DNA from: Antedon mediterranea
Lineage: Eukaryota > Echinodermata > Crinoidea > Comatulida > Antedonidae
Direction: 5' to 3'
Assembly: GCF_964355755.1 (NCBI RefSeq)
Contig: NC_092671.1
Span: 1,431,001 to 1,495,000, forward strand
Length of the DNA stretch: 64,000 nt
The notes under the pieces were generated by a model. That model had not been told where the DNA came from, did no database searches, and saw nothing but the letters and a program-made list of their open reading frames with translations. Made by a program: the position numbers and the translations under genes. How positions within the stretch are numbered: position 1 is the first letter of the stretch; each line of letters begins with the position of its first letter. This document shows positions 36,501 to 46,500 of the stretch, piece after piece.

Positions 36501-39500
36501 ATCTCATTATCCCTCCAGTTCGACATTATTATTGTTAATTGAATTGAATCGGCGCCAAAGTGATACACTTGACCGCGCAAGGTGTCTGAAGCCTCGACAG
36601 GGAACCCCGGAATATAACGGCGTTACGTTCTCACAGAATGCCCGTCTGGCATTGCGGGGAATATCCCTAGAATATTACTAGGTCTAAAGCAGGTCATGTC
36701 AATGCCGGCATGGTGCCGGCATGATGCCAAGACGACCCGTTCTCACAGAAAACCATACCGGCATGGTAATGGTATATTCCCGCAATATTCCTGGCACTCA
36801 GCTCTGTGAGAAAGGGGCTTAATTGATATAGCTGCCAATTGCTATTGTGTAATGTATTTAATATCTAGGCCTAGCCTGCCATATCTACTGTTATCTTATG
36901 ATATCTTCTTACACTATTTTAATACCAGTTGGAGCCAATTAATTCTGGTGAATCTTGCTGGTAAAAAACTGGCTTTGTGAGAAAACTATTGCAATAATAC
37001 TAGGAATAATACTAATATTAGTTATCATAAAGAATCCTAATGGTAGCTATTTCCCTGAATATGTTTGCGGCTATCTGTATAGAAATACATTTGCCAAGTC
37101 ATGCGTGATAGCCGCTTTTTTTTAGTGATAGTACTGTACATACATTACATTATTACAAATTATACTATACATTATTTTGCCCATTTTAAAGAAAACAATA
37201 ATAATCCGTTCTACATGTTAATAATTAATTTGAGCACAAGTTAGCCTAGGCCTATGTATTTTTTAGCACAAGTTAGCCTATGTATTTTTTAGCACAAATT
37301 AGCCTAGGCCTCTGTATTTTTGAGCACAAGTTAGCCTAGGCCTATGTATTTTTTTAGCACAAGTTAGCCTAGGCCTATGTATTTTTTAGCACAAGTTAGC
37401 CTAGGCCTATGTATTTTTTAGCACAAGTTAGCCTAGGCCTATGTATTTTTGAGCACAAGTTAGCCTAGGCCTATGTATTTTTGTGTTCAATCGAGTAGCA
37501 CTGCAATGCCTATCTATTCGGTAGACAACTAAACATAGGGTGATTTATTTCATGATAAGGCATACATACATTTCTCATTCATTGGCCATTTAAAAAAGTT
37601 GGGAGATCTATAGAAATGAGGAAAACTAAACATAGAGTGTACTTTATTTCGTGATTATTACATAGAGGACACTGTATATTTTCAATTTATTTTTTTCCCT
37701 CATGGGCCACTGAATAAGTTGGGAGGTATATAAATGATGAACTTACCTGATCCTGAACCAGGTAGAGTTGGATCAATGATATCAATAAGGCTAGGGCCTC
37801 CATCCAAGAACTGAGTAGTATCTGGGTCAGTGATCAACATGTTAGGCATATTCTGTTGACAATGCCGAGCTATCAAGATAATCATTATGAGGATACAGAT
37901 AAAACATATAGGCACAGCAATGAGAGCAGCAAGTTCCAGTGTATCAAACTTGTTCTTGTTACTGTCCTTTAGATCTGTTAGGAAAAGAATGAGTATTAGA
38001 ATAATCAAAAGATGCTGTTGGCTGTTAAGTTGTGAGATTAATAAACAACTTAGGTAAGTAACTAGAAAGAGCTCAAACCACCACCAATGCTACTGTACAT
38101 ATCAATAAAACCGTATAATAAGGCTTTACAATGAAAATCTCTATGGTGAAACTGTCCATTGCTGTGGCAAACTTGATATTTGACCAAGGCATATGGAAAT
38201 TAAATTACATGTTCCCATTCAGCTATGAATCCATCCTTTAAAATCTTATGAAAATTGGGAAATAACTTTTGAGTAATCCTGCTAACAAAATGGCAGAGGA
38301 AAATATGCAATTATTATTGCTTCCCAGATTCCATTTTTAAAAAATAAATAAAATTAATCTGAAAATCTTTGCCACACATAACATTGTAAATTACTAAATG
38401 TTTGATTCAATACCTTTACAGGTCTCTTCACATAACTCTAATGTTGTAAAGCTATTCTCATTCCCTCCACATCCAGAGTACTCAAACTGTACACAACGGT
38501 TAGCTTGTGCCATGTAAGCATACCTCACGAATTCTAATCCTTCGCAAGTACCAGTGTGTAGTGGCTGGTTACATATTACTACAAGAAAAACAAATACATT
38601 CCTCCATACAAAAGATACAATCCACATTTTTATGTATTAGGGCTAGAGATTTTGTTTACAACTAACAAACCATTAGGGACCATGCCAAAATTATTCTACT
38701 GCAGTTTACTGATACTATTTGGTTTACAGTACAATATTTAACCTGTTTATGGAATTATTTACAAAACTTTGTCAGAGTTTCCTTAAATCTAACTAGCGAC
38801 CAAACCATGTTTATTTATATATATATATATCACCGGTATATTTTATTCAATTATACACATAAAAATCAGCAGGGAAAAAAGTAACATTTTTCAGCTGAAT
38901 TGCACTTTATGATAACAGAAAAGGAATACAATTAAAAAAAAAACACATTTTATATTAGATGCACAAATGTCAAATGTGGCAATAGACAACAATAATTGCT
39001 GGTAGACCATGCCGATAGTAAGTAGACCATGCCGATAGTAAGTAGACCATGCCGATAGTAAGTAGACCATGCCGATAGTAAGTCCCATTATTGATACTAA
39101 CCACTTGGTATAGGTGTGTATGGCAACATTATAATGTCCAAGTTGTCATTACAGTAGTCAGCATCGTTACAACACTTCTTCCCATAAAAGTTTGATGGAG
39201 CAGACTCCATACAACTGATATGCTTTGCAGAATCGTTTTTCCCTATTGTCATGAGATCTTCTTCAAGAATACAACCTAATGAGGTTTTCAATATTCTGCC
39301 TATTCTCTGTATAGCCTTTGCACATTGTCCATTCTTTCCAGCATCGCAATAATTGGATTTACATACTCTCATATTTGGATCATCACAAGAACACAAAATA
39401 CCTGAAAAATGGTGATTAAAAACAAAAAACATTTTTAAAACCAGCAGGTCAAATGAATCATTATTTAACTTTGTATATACAAATAATTATAGGCCTACGT

Positions 39501-40004
39501 AATTGTGTGTAAAAGCAATAATCAGAAATCAGTGGGTAGGCTAGTAGGTCTAGGCCTAGACGTCTTAAATTCCAACGCTTGTTCTTTAGTCTAGTAGGCC
39601 TAGTTAGGCCTACTTCCATTAAATTAAAAATATCATTATTATATTATTTATTAATATTATTAGGGCCTCTCTAGGCTAGGCCTAGCCTAGTCTAAATAAA
39701 GGATAGGGCTAGACTCTACCAAGTTATAGAATAGGCCTTAGTCTACCTTATTATTATGTCCACTATACTAGGAATGTAGCCTAGGCCTCTATGTAGAGCA
39801 AAGCTAGGCTAAAGACTTTATAATAGGCAAGGCTAGATCCATCCAACAGGCTAGGTCGGCTGGCGATATTTAATACGTTGTACGAAATCCTTTTCCACTT
39901 TCCTAACCACTTTCTTTTTGTTGAAACTTACCAGTGACACAATGTGGAACAAAACACACTACAAAAACAGTAAAAGCTAAATATCTACAACTTATTAGTT
40001 CCAT
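30501..40004 (-). CDS. alk4/5/7: TGF-beta/activin type I receptor serine/threonine kinase (ALK4/5/7 class) with an extra Kunitz domain
   Basis: Nine exons, each with GT-AG borders and consistent phase: 39932-40004, 39102-39401, 38414-38578, 37747-37974, 33960-34190, 32094-32261, 31403-31684, 30867-30997, 30501-30626. They sum to 1704 nt (567 aa). Residues 1-24 are a signal peptide. Residues 26-115 are a Cys-rich activin-receptor domain ending in [10 protein letters not shown] (101-110). Residues 127-178 are a Kunitz domain, 194-215 the membrane segment, 249-256 the GS box, and about 269-560 the kinase. The kinase has Gly loop GKGRYGEV, Lys296 in [12 protein letters not shown] (395-402), DLG (415-417) and SPE (444-446). 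The L45 loop starts ADNKD and the activation segment has [14 protein letters not shown], both as in ALK4/5/7, which signal through SMAD2/3; BMP-type receptors differ here. Type II receptors normally phosphorylate the GS box of this family. Odd features are the Kunitz exon, a GS box with fewer acceptor residues, and IPNWW where IPNRW is usual. The final exon ends in a normal TAA. Confidence 0.93.
34950..35075 (-). repeat. tRNA-like SINE head in a receptor intron
   Basis: On the minus strand ggcttggtggttatgatgc resembles an A-box region and GGGTTCAAGTCC matches the B box. Confidence 0.5.
35979..36819. mobile_element. PIF/Harbinger-like non-autonomous element in a receptor intron
   Basis: The ends AGCCTCTTTCTCACAG and CTGTGAGAAAGGGGCT are inverted, with TAA at both borders (35976-35978 and 36820-36822), as for PIF/Harbinger insertions. 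Subterminal zones repeat ttctcacag and CCGGCAT/ACCGG words, possible transposase sites. No transposase frame is present. Confidence 0.8.
37231..37485 (+). repeat. Tandem array of about 34-bp AGGCCT-containing units in a receptor intron
   Basis: About eight units of agcacaagttagcctaggcc followed by tatgtattttt recur, with small length changes in the T run and one unit lacking the aggcc word. Confidence 0.9.
38414..38578 (-). CDS. Kunitz/BPTI-domain exon inside the type I receptor
   Basis: 165 nt encode residues 125-179. The six cysteines are at 127, 136, 153, 161, 174 and 178, with spacings 8-16-7-12-3. BPTI has 8-15-7-12-3, so only the second loop is longer, by one residue. The pattern F-x3-G-C-x6-F-x5-C (FEYSGC to LELC) fits the Kunitz family signature, and CGGNENSF is the usual family form. 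The residue after the second cysteine, the P1 position in inhibitors, is Glu, so trypsin inhibition is unlikely. Both flanking introns are phase 1, typical of shuffled extracellular modules. The acceptor follows a pyrimidine-rich run ending cttgtag; the donor is AAAG/gtattg. Skipping the exon would keep the frame and restore a conventional receptor. Domain identity is clear; inclusion in mature mRNA is inferred. Confidence 0.9.
39003..39083 (+). repeat. Four-copy 20-bp tandem repeat beside the receptor exon 2 donor
   Basis: The unit gtagaccatgccgatagtaa repeats four times without change and ends about 20 bp from the exon 2 border, inside the intron. Confidence 0.95.
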
Positions 40005-40389
40005 GTTTAATCAATTGTTAACATTATAAAAACATCCACACTTCACGAAAAACATTTCAAGCATGAAACAACAATCATTCAACAACGAGAGCAGTCACCA
40101 TTTTTTCCCGATTTATTCGTCAACTTTATTTGTAACCTTTCACCTCAGTTTGACCTCTTCTTCCTTTTTGTAATTTGAAATTAATCCGCTACATGTATTT
40201 TTCCAATGTTTTTATACTATTTTGCAAGGTAATTTAATTGTGTTTGATATTTATTGATATATATTTTATTATCGTTATTTAAGAACACTTTTATATTACT
40301 CATATTATTAATTGATGTTATATTTGTAAGATATAAGAGCATAATTATAACATTGCCTAAAAAAGAGTACGAATGTTTTTACGCCGTTG

Positions 40390-40819
40390 CTAAAGATACG
40401 GTACCGTATCCATGCTTTTAAAAACTAAAGATACGGTAATTATAGAGGGCGCTTCCGTTTGCTAAAAGTACGGTAAAATTGCATTCCTAAAACTCGTACC
40501 TAAATATAAAAATCGTTCCTAAATATAAAACTCCTTCCTAAATATTAAACTCCTTCCTAAATATTAAAAACCTAACCCTCTAAATAATCTCTCTTAAATT
40601 AAAAACTAAAAAAAAAAAAATAAAAAAAAGACGTCAAGAAGAGTATCGAACCTACAACCCCTTAAGCCAAAGCCTCACCACATGCCCACTAGGCTACACA
40701 GCTAGCTTGCAGAAAACCAATGCAATAACCTATTTGATTAACATCCACATTACATAGCGCCCTCTATAATTACCGTACCTTTAGTTTTTAAAAGTATGGA
40801 TACGGTACCGTATCTTTAG
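40390..40819. mobile_element. MITE with about 63-bp terminal inverted repeats between the two divergent genes
   Basis: The left end (ctaaagatacggtaccgt) and right end (acggtaccgtatctttag) are inverted copies running about 63 bp inward, to gagggcgc and gcgccctc. TA lies at both borders and may be the target duplication, as in Tc1/mariner types. The inside includes a tRNA-like promoter on the minus strand. Confidence 0.85.
40636..40711 (-). repeat. tRNA-derived sequence inside the MITE
   Basis: On the minus strand TAGCCTAGTGGG matches a pol III A box and GGTTCGATACT matches nine of eleven B-box positions, at tRNA-like spacing. An A-rich run (T-rich on the minus strand) follows. A full tRNA cloverleaf is not evident, so this is a SINE-like remnant. 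Confidence 0.5.
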
Positions 40820-40834
40820 ACATAACGATGTTCG

Positions 40835-41006
40835 CCTAACGATGTTTTTAATTATTCATATGATCATGTCAGCAGAGAGGTCATCGACCGCGTCGACGAC
40901 GACGATATCGATGATATCCGGCAGCTCAATTTACAAACAAACAATACAAGTTCTTTTTTTGGTCCCCAGTCTTCTCTGTCATCAAGAGGCTTCCTTTTTG
41001 CGCTTG
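40835..41006 (+). other. Candidate first (leader) exon of ASB8
   Basis: The ASB8 start codon lies just behind a splice acceptor, so an upstream exon is needed. This stretch is locally rich in CpG (runs of gacgacga and tcgacg) in an AT-rich setting and ends in gcgcttg/gttagt, a donor form also used by receptor exon 2. It has an open frame from an ATG at 40842 that could be chance. It stands about 0.8 kb from the divergent receptor start codon. A first exon of another gene is possible. Confidence 0.35.
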
Positions 41007-41039
41007 GTTAGTATATTAATTATTATTCATCCCTAACTA

Positions 41040-41350
41040 GGCCTAGCTATAAATAAGGTCTAGCTAGGCATAACTAGCTAAGCTAGTACTAGGCCTAGGC
41101 CTAGCCTAGGCTAGGCCTAGGCCTAGCCCTAGTAGAGGCCCTACTACTAGGCCTAGGCCTAGATAGTAGGCTACAGTATCTTCTATTCTAATTCTAGCTA
41201 AAAATAAAGCTACTGCAATGAATGCAAGCACCTACTAGCTAGCTAGCTAGGCCTAGGCCTACAGTAAACTTTTATTAAAAAGAGGCATATAGGCCTAGGC
41301 TACTAGGCCTAGGCCTATTAAAATAGACTACTATTATTAGTAGGCCTAGA
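41040..41350. repeat. AGGCCT/CTAGG simple-sequence tract
   Basis: Dense runs of taggcctaggcctag and ctagctag words just inside the presumed first intron of ASB8. Similar shorter runs lie at 13390-13530, 36410-36440 and 39540-39850. Confidence 0.85.
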
Positions 41351-41759
41351 ACTAGATAGAGGGCGACTCCCTTCTTTGTAGCTAGCTGAGAGGCCTACAA
41401 GTTAAGGAGTTGTACCCCACAACAAGCTGAGAATATCTTGTTTGGAATTCCTCATCCATCTAAAAAAAATTAAATTAATTAAAGCACACGCCCCCTTTCG
41501 GCTTCGCCCCCCCTCTACAAAATATACTGGATTCGCCACACAAAGCCATCAGTATTACTTGCTTGATACTTGCTTGATGTTATGGGTCGGTTAGAAAGCT
41601 AAATATGGCTTATATGACCCTTCCTGTCTTCTTATGACCAAAATATAGGTGCTTAGGGCTCCGGGTGTATACATAATGTTCCAAAGTGTTTATAAATGTG
41701 AAAAAGGAGTTGCGCAAAAAGATATAACAAATGTTGCCACCTGCACAGGTTGATATGTA

Positions 41760-42139
41760 TAGAGTATCACGGTGTGACGTCACAACGATAGAGGGCGCTG
41801 CATGGTTGCTAGACAACCAAAAAATGCGTTCAGCGCTACTATGTTGATAACAGTAAAGATCTGTATTTCTATCAAATTATGTATCTTAGCTTGATTTTTT
41901 TTAACTTAAACTGTAGTTGAAGAATTAAATAAATTATTAAAAACAAATATTTAGTGATCTTTTAAAATTTTAGTTTGTTTTTATTGAAAATTATTAAGTT
42001 TTAAAATGACTACTTCAATAAGCCTATTCCAAACCATTGGTGATCTTGAAGTCACTCAGGCAGGCTGAACGCATTTTTGGTTGCGCTAGCAACCACGCAG
42101 CGCGACCTACCGTTGTGACGTCAGCACCGTGAAACTCTA
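41760..42139. mobile_element. TA-flanked MITE with about 75-bp inverted ends in the ASB8 5' region
   Basis: The left end (tagagtatcacggtgtgacg) and right end (cgtcagcaccgtgaaactct) are imperfect inverted copies extending to gcgttcagc and gctgaacgc. TA borders fit Tc1/mariner-type insertion. No transposase is encoded. Confidence 0.8.
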
Positions 42140-42717
42140 TAATAATTTTTTTTTTTTTCATTTCTATTTTTAGGTTCAATGGAATTATAATTGATGAAAA
42201 AGTATCAAGGAATTTAATTAGAAATTGGTAAATGTCTTATACTCTATAGGCCTACTGTAGTAGAAATATGAAAACAAATAGCAATTATTCTTTCATAGAT
42301 GCCCCTGAAAAAATAATTTAAACATTATTTTGTTACATAGGCAATTTATGTCACATTCATTTAATTGACCAAAAACATTTACATAAAACTGTAACTTAAA
42401 TAGTTAAATTAATATATAAATTCATTATTTTTGTATCAATCTATGTAAAAGTGAATAACTATTAAAACTACAAAATGGCCTATTCAAAAGTTTTTGTATT
42501 AATCGTCTACACCTGCTACTGCATACGAATAATAGTAATAATGTTATATTATAATATTGCCTTAGGCCCTAGTATATTTCATTGTGTAAATTGTGTAAAA
42601 AAATATATATACCACCATGTCTTTAACATGCTACAAATGGGAGAACAATAAGCCCCTCCATCCTCGCATAATAAGTAATAATGTACGCACATATATTACA
42701 CATACACATATATTTCA

Positions 42718-43540
42718 GGTGTGAATGTATGCTTCAGTAGTGTAATGGCGACTGCATGGTACATACTGTACACATAATCACATATATTTTCATATTTCTG
42801 CAGAGTGTGAATGTACGCTTCAGTAGTGTAATGGCGACTGCATGGTACAGTACTGTACACATAATCACATATATTTTCATATTTCTGCAGAGTGAGAATG
42901 TACGCTTCAGTAGTGTAATGGCGACTGCATGGTACAGTACTGTACACATAATCACATATATGTTCATATTTCTGCAGAGTGTGAATGTACGCTTCAGTAG
43001 TATAATGGCGACTGCATGGTACATACTGTACACATAATCACATATATTTTCATATTTCTGCAGAGTGAGAATGTACGCTTCAGTAGTGTAATGGCGACTG
43101 CATGGTACATACTTTACACATAATCACATATATTTTCATATTTCTGCAGAGTGTGAATGTACGCTTCAGTAGTGTAATGGCGACTGCATGGTACATACTG
43201 TACACATAATCACATATATTTTTATATTTCTGCAGAGTGTGAATGTACGCTTCAGTAGTGTAATGGCGACTGCATGGTACATACTGTACACATAATCACA
43301 TATATTTTCATATTTCTGCAGAGTGTGAATGTACGCTTCAGTAGTGTAATGGCGACTGCATGGTACATACTGTACACATAATCACATATATTTTCATATT
43401 TCTGCAGAGTGTGAATGTATGCTTCAGTAGTATAATGGCAACTGCATGGTACATACTGTACACATAATCACATATATGTTCATATTTCTGCAGAGTGTGA
43501 ATGTACGCTTCAGTAGTATAATGGCAACTGCATGGTACAT
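42718..43540 (+). repeat. Ten-copy 86-87 bp tandem repeat of the ASB8 acceptor and start codon
   Basis: Start-codon copies fall at 42745, 42831, 42918, 43005, 43091, 43177, 43263, 43349, 43435 and 43521. Each unit holds a pyrimidine run with an acceptor AG (tttctgcag in copies 2-10; tttcag in copy 1), the leader with gcttcagtag, and ATGGCGACTGCATGGTAC or a near variant, encoding MATAWY. Only the last copy continues into the gene; the others run into intron-like sequence (ctgtacacataatcac). Two intervals are 87 bp and seven are 86 bp. Copies are nearly identical, implying recent expansion or homogenisation. Confidence 0.95.
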
Positions 43541-46500
43541 CATGGAGACAGCACAGCAACATTATCAGTTGTCTGAACGTTTGATACGAGCTGTAAGTGA
43601 CTGTCGTCTGAATGCACATGACACAGTTCTAGAACTCATCAACAAAGGAGCTGATGTAAACCAAGCCCATGGAACCCTGTTACCTCTTCATTGTGCATGC
43701 ATGGTCAGTGATAATGAGATGGTCCAACTGCTGCTACGTAAAGGGGCCAAGGTAAGTACATGCTTAGTGTAAGGCTCGTTCAAATATGAATCCCCAAACC
43801 TTGTCTCTTGAAAATTGGGCGTGTGGCGCAGGGTGGACTACTGATTGTGAGACCGAGGTTCGAATCCAACTCTCGCCGCATTGCTTGTATCTTTAGGAAA
43901 GATACTTTACTTACGTTTGCCAGTGTCGATTTTTGGTAATTTACACCCTAGATGGCTGGAAATGGTACTCTTGCACATAACATTTATGTTGAATGACACC
44001 TCTAGTTTGGCCAGAAATAACACTTTTTATAGCGCGCTAGCAAACAGCAAAACGATCATAGCCTACTTTTCCGCCGCGCCGGTAAACATACGCGAAGAAA
44101 CATTTTTTTGCGTTCATTACGAACGTCAGGGGGAAGTCCTCAATGAAAAAAAATAGGCCTAAGCCTACTCATCAGTAGGACTAACTCTAGTTGGCCGGAA
44201 ACGAAACTTTATAGCGCACTAGCAAACAGTCAAACCATCGTAGCATACTTTTTCCGCCAGTAAACATACACGATAAAAAATGTTTTTGCGTTCAATACGA
44301 ACGTCAAGGGGAATTCCCCGATGAAATAAAACTAGGCCTACTCATCAGTAGGACTAACTCTAGTTGGCCGGAAACGAAACTTTATAGCGCACTAGCAAAC
44401 AGTAAAACCATCGTAGCATATTTTTTCCGCCAGTAAACATACGCGATAAAAAAATGTTTTCGCGTTCAATACGAACGTCAAGGGGAATTCCCCGATGAAA
44501 TAAAACTAGGCCTACTCATCAGTAGGACTAACTCTAGTTGGCCGGAAACGAAACTTTATAGCGCACTAGCAAACAGTAAAACCATCGTAGCATACTTTTT
44601 CCGTCAGTAAACATACGCGATAAAAAAATGTTTTTGCGTTCAATACGAACGTCAAGGGGAATTCCCCAATGAAATAAAACTAGGCCTACTCATCAGTAGG
44701 ACAACTCTGTAGTTGGCCGGAAAGGACACTTCATAGTGTGCTAGCAAACATCACGATCGTAGCCTACTTTTTCCGCCGGTAAACATACGCGATAAGAAAA
44801 ATTTTCTGCATTCATTACAAACGTCAAGGGGAATTCCCCGATGATATAAAAAATGCCTACTCATCAGTAGGACAACTCTGTAGTTGGCCGGAAAGGACAC
44901 TTCATAGCGCGCTAGCAAACAACCCGATCAGAGCCTACTTTTCCGCATGTAAACATACGCGATAAATGAAAAAATATGCCTACCGTACTCATCAGTAGGC
45001 AACTATAGTTGGCCGGAAACGACACTTCATAGCGCGTCAGCAAACATTAAAACGATCGTAGCCTACTTTTTTTTTCCGCCGGCGGGTAAACATATGCGAT
45101 AAAAAACATTTTTTTTGCGTTCAATTACAAACATTGGGGGCAAGAAGTCCCGATAAAATATAACTAGGCCTACTCATTAGTAAGACACCTCTAGTTGCCC
45201 GGAAATAAGACTTCATAGCGCACTATCATATAGGAAAACGATCGTAGCCTTCTTGAATGTATTATACCAGGGAGTTGTAAACTCCCTGATTATACGATCA
45301 AAGCAGCTAGCATTGAATTGCGCCTAGAAAATTAATCACGCCTTTGTCATTTCATGATGTGCGTATGTTACCGACGAAAGAGTAAATCCCACCGATAGAG
45401 TCGATTAATTCAGTGTGATATTGAAAATAATAATATCATTGATATTTATTTTTAATACACATAACATTTTTACAAGAAAAACAATACAATCAATCATTTG
45501 CTTTATTTACAATACAAGTTACCACATTTTAGACAACAGCCAATACTAGAGATCGAAAGAGAGACATGGCAGTAACAAAACACGTGTTTACATCTCTCAG
45601 CGGCGGCCGGTGAAAGCGAGTCTCGGTTGTTTAACCCTTTGTTACGCAGTCTTTTGTTTCTTTGGCTTGTATCGTCTAGTGGTCATGTCACGTGTCTCGT
45701 ATGCATTAGGCTCTTTATGCATGCCGCGCCTCAGCTCTAGAGAAAGTACCTGCCTGTTAATCTATTCTTAGATTGGTTGTGGTTGATATTTTTAAGCGTC
45801 ACGGATAAGGTTTTAAGCGTCACGGCCGACCGTAAAGCGTCACGGTAGAGAACCCAAGCGTCACAGTACCATGACGCTTCAAAGGCCTGGGGAGAACACT
45901 GCGTTAGCCTCTCTCCACCCAGGTGTATAAATGGGTACCCGGTTAGATCAAGACACAACTTTGCGCTGATTACTAGCTGCATTATGGGAGTATGTTTCCA
46001 TACGTGTTTGATCCAAAAAATGATTGGGGTAATAATGTTCAGCGCTTAGAGAAGCTTGCTTGTAGAGCGCTATATAAGAGTGAACTATTATTATTATTAT
46101 TCCCACTTTTCTTGGTCTGCAAAAGTAATCTCGAAAAGAAGCCCGTCTCAAAAGCAAGCCCACTGTGTTCCTTATAAGATAGTATGGCCTTTTTTTCGAG
46201 AAAGACTATTTGAATATCAAAGGAACAAGGTGATTTAATGCCAGATAACTTGTGATGCATATATAATTTATGATAGAGTTTATATCGTACATTCATTTTA
46301 CAGTTTAAAAATGTTATTTTGATCACTAATATGTAAACTTGGCAGGTAAGGTAATTACACAAATTTTACAGCATTCATTTCGAAATGAAGCCCCCTCTTT
46401 AGTTTGCAAAAGTAATCTTGAAAAGAAGCCCACAAAGAGTACTAAACAAATGGGCTTCCTTTCAAGGTTTTATTTTATGCCACAAAGAAGTCCATTCCCT

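Noticed and set aside
38394-38627. Kunitz frame as an independent secreted inhibitor gene
   Set aside because: A 1-1 phase exon with acceptor and donor in the middle of a same-strand receptor, and no stop of its own before the donor region except by reading into the intron, fits the receptor better. Kept only as an alternative start.
42696-43033. Long minus-strand open frames over the 86-bp array
   Set aside because: They are the reverse strand of a tandem repeat whose plus strand carries the ASB8 start; repetition explains their openness.
43881-44156. 91-codon plus-strand open frame in the ASB8 intron
   Set aside because: It crosses the SINE head and first satellite unit; no conserved feature.
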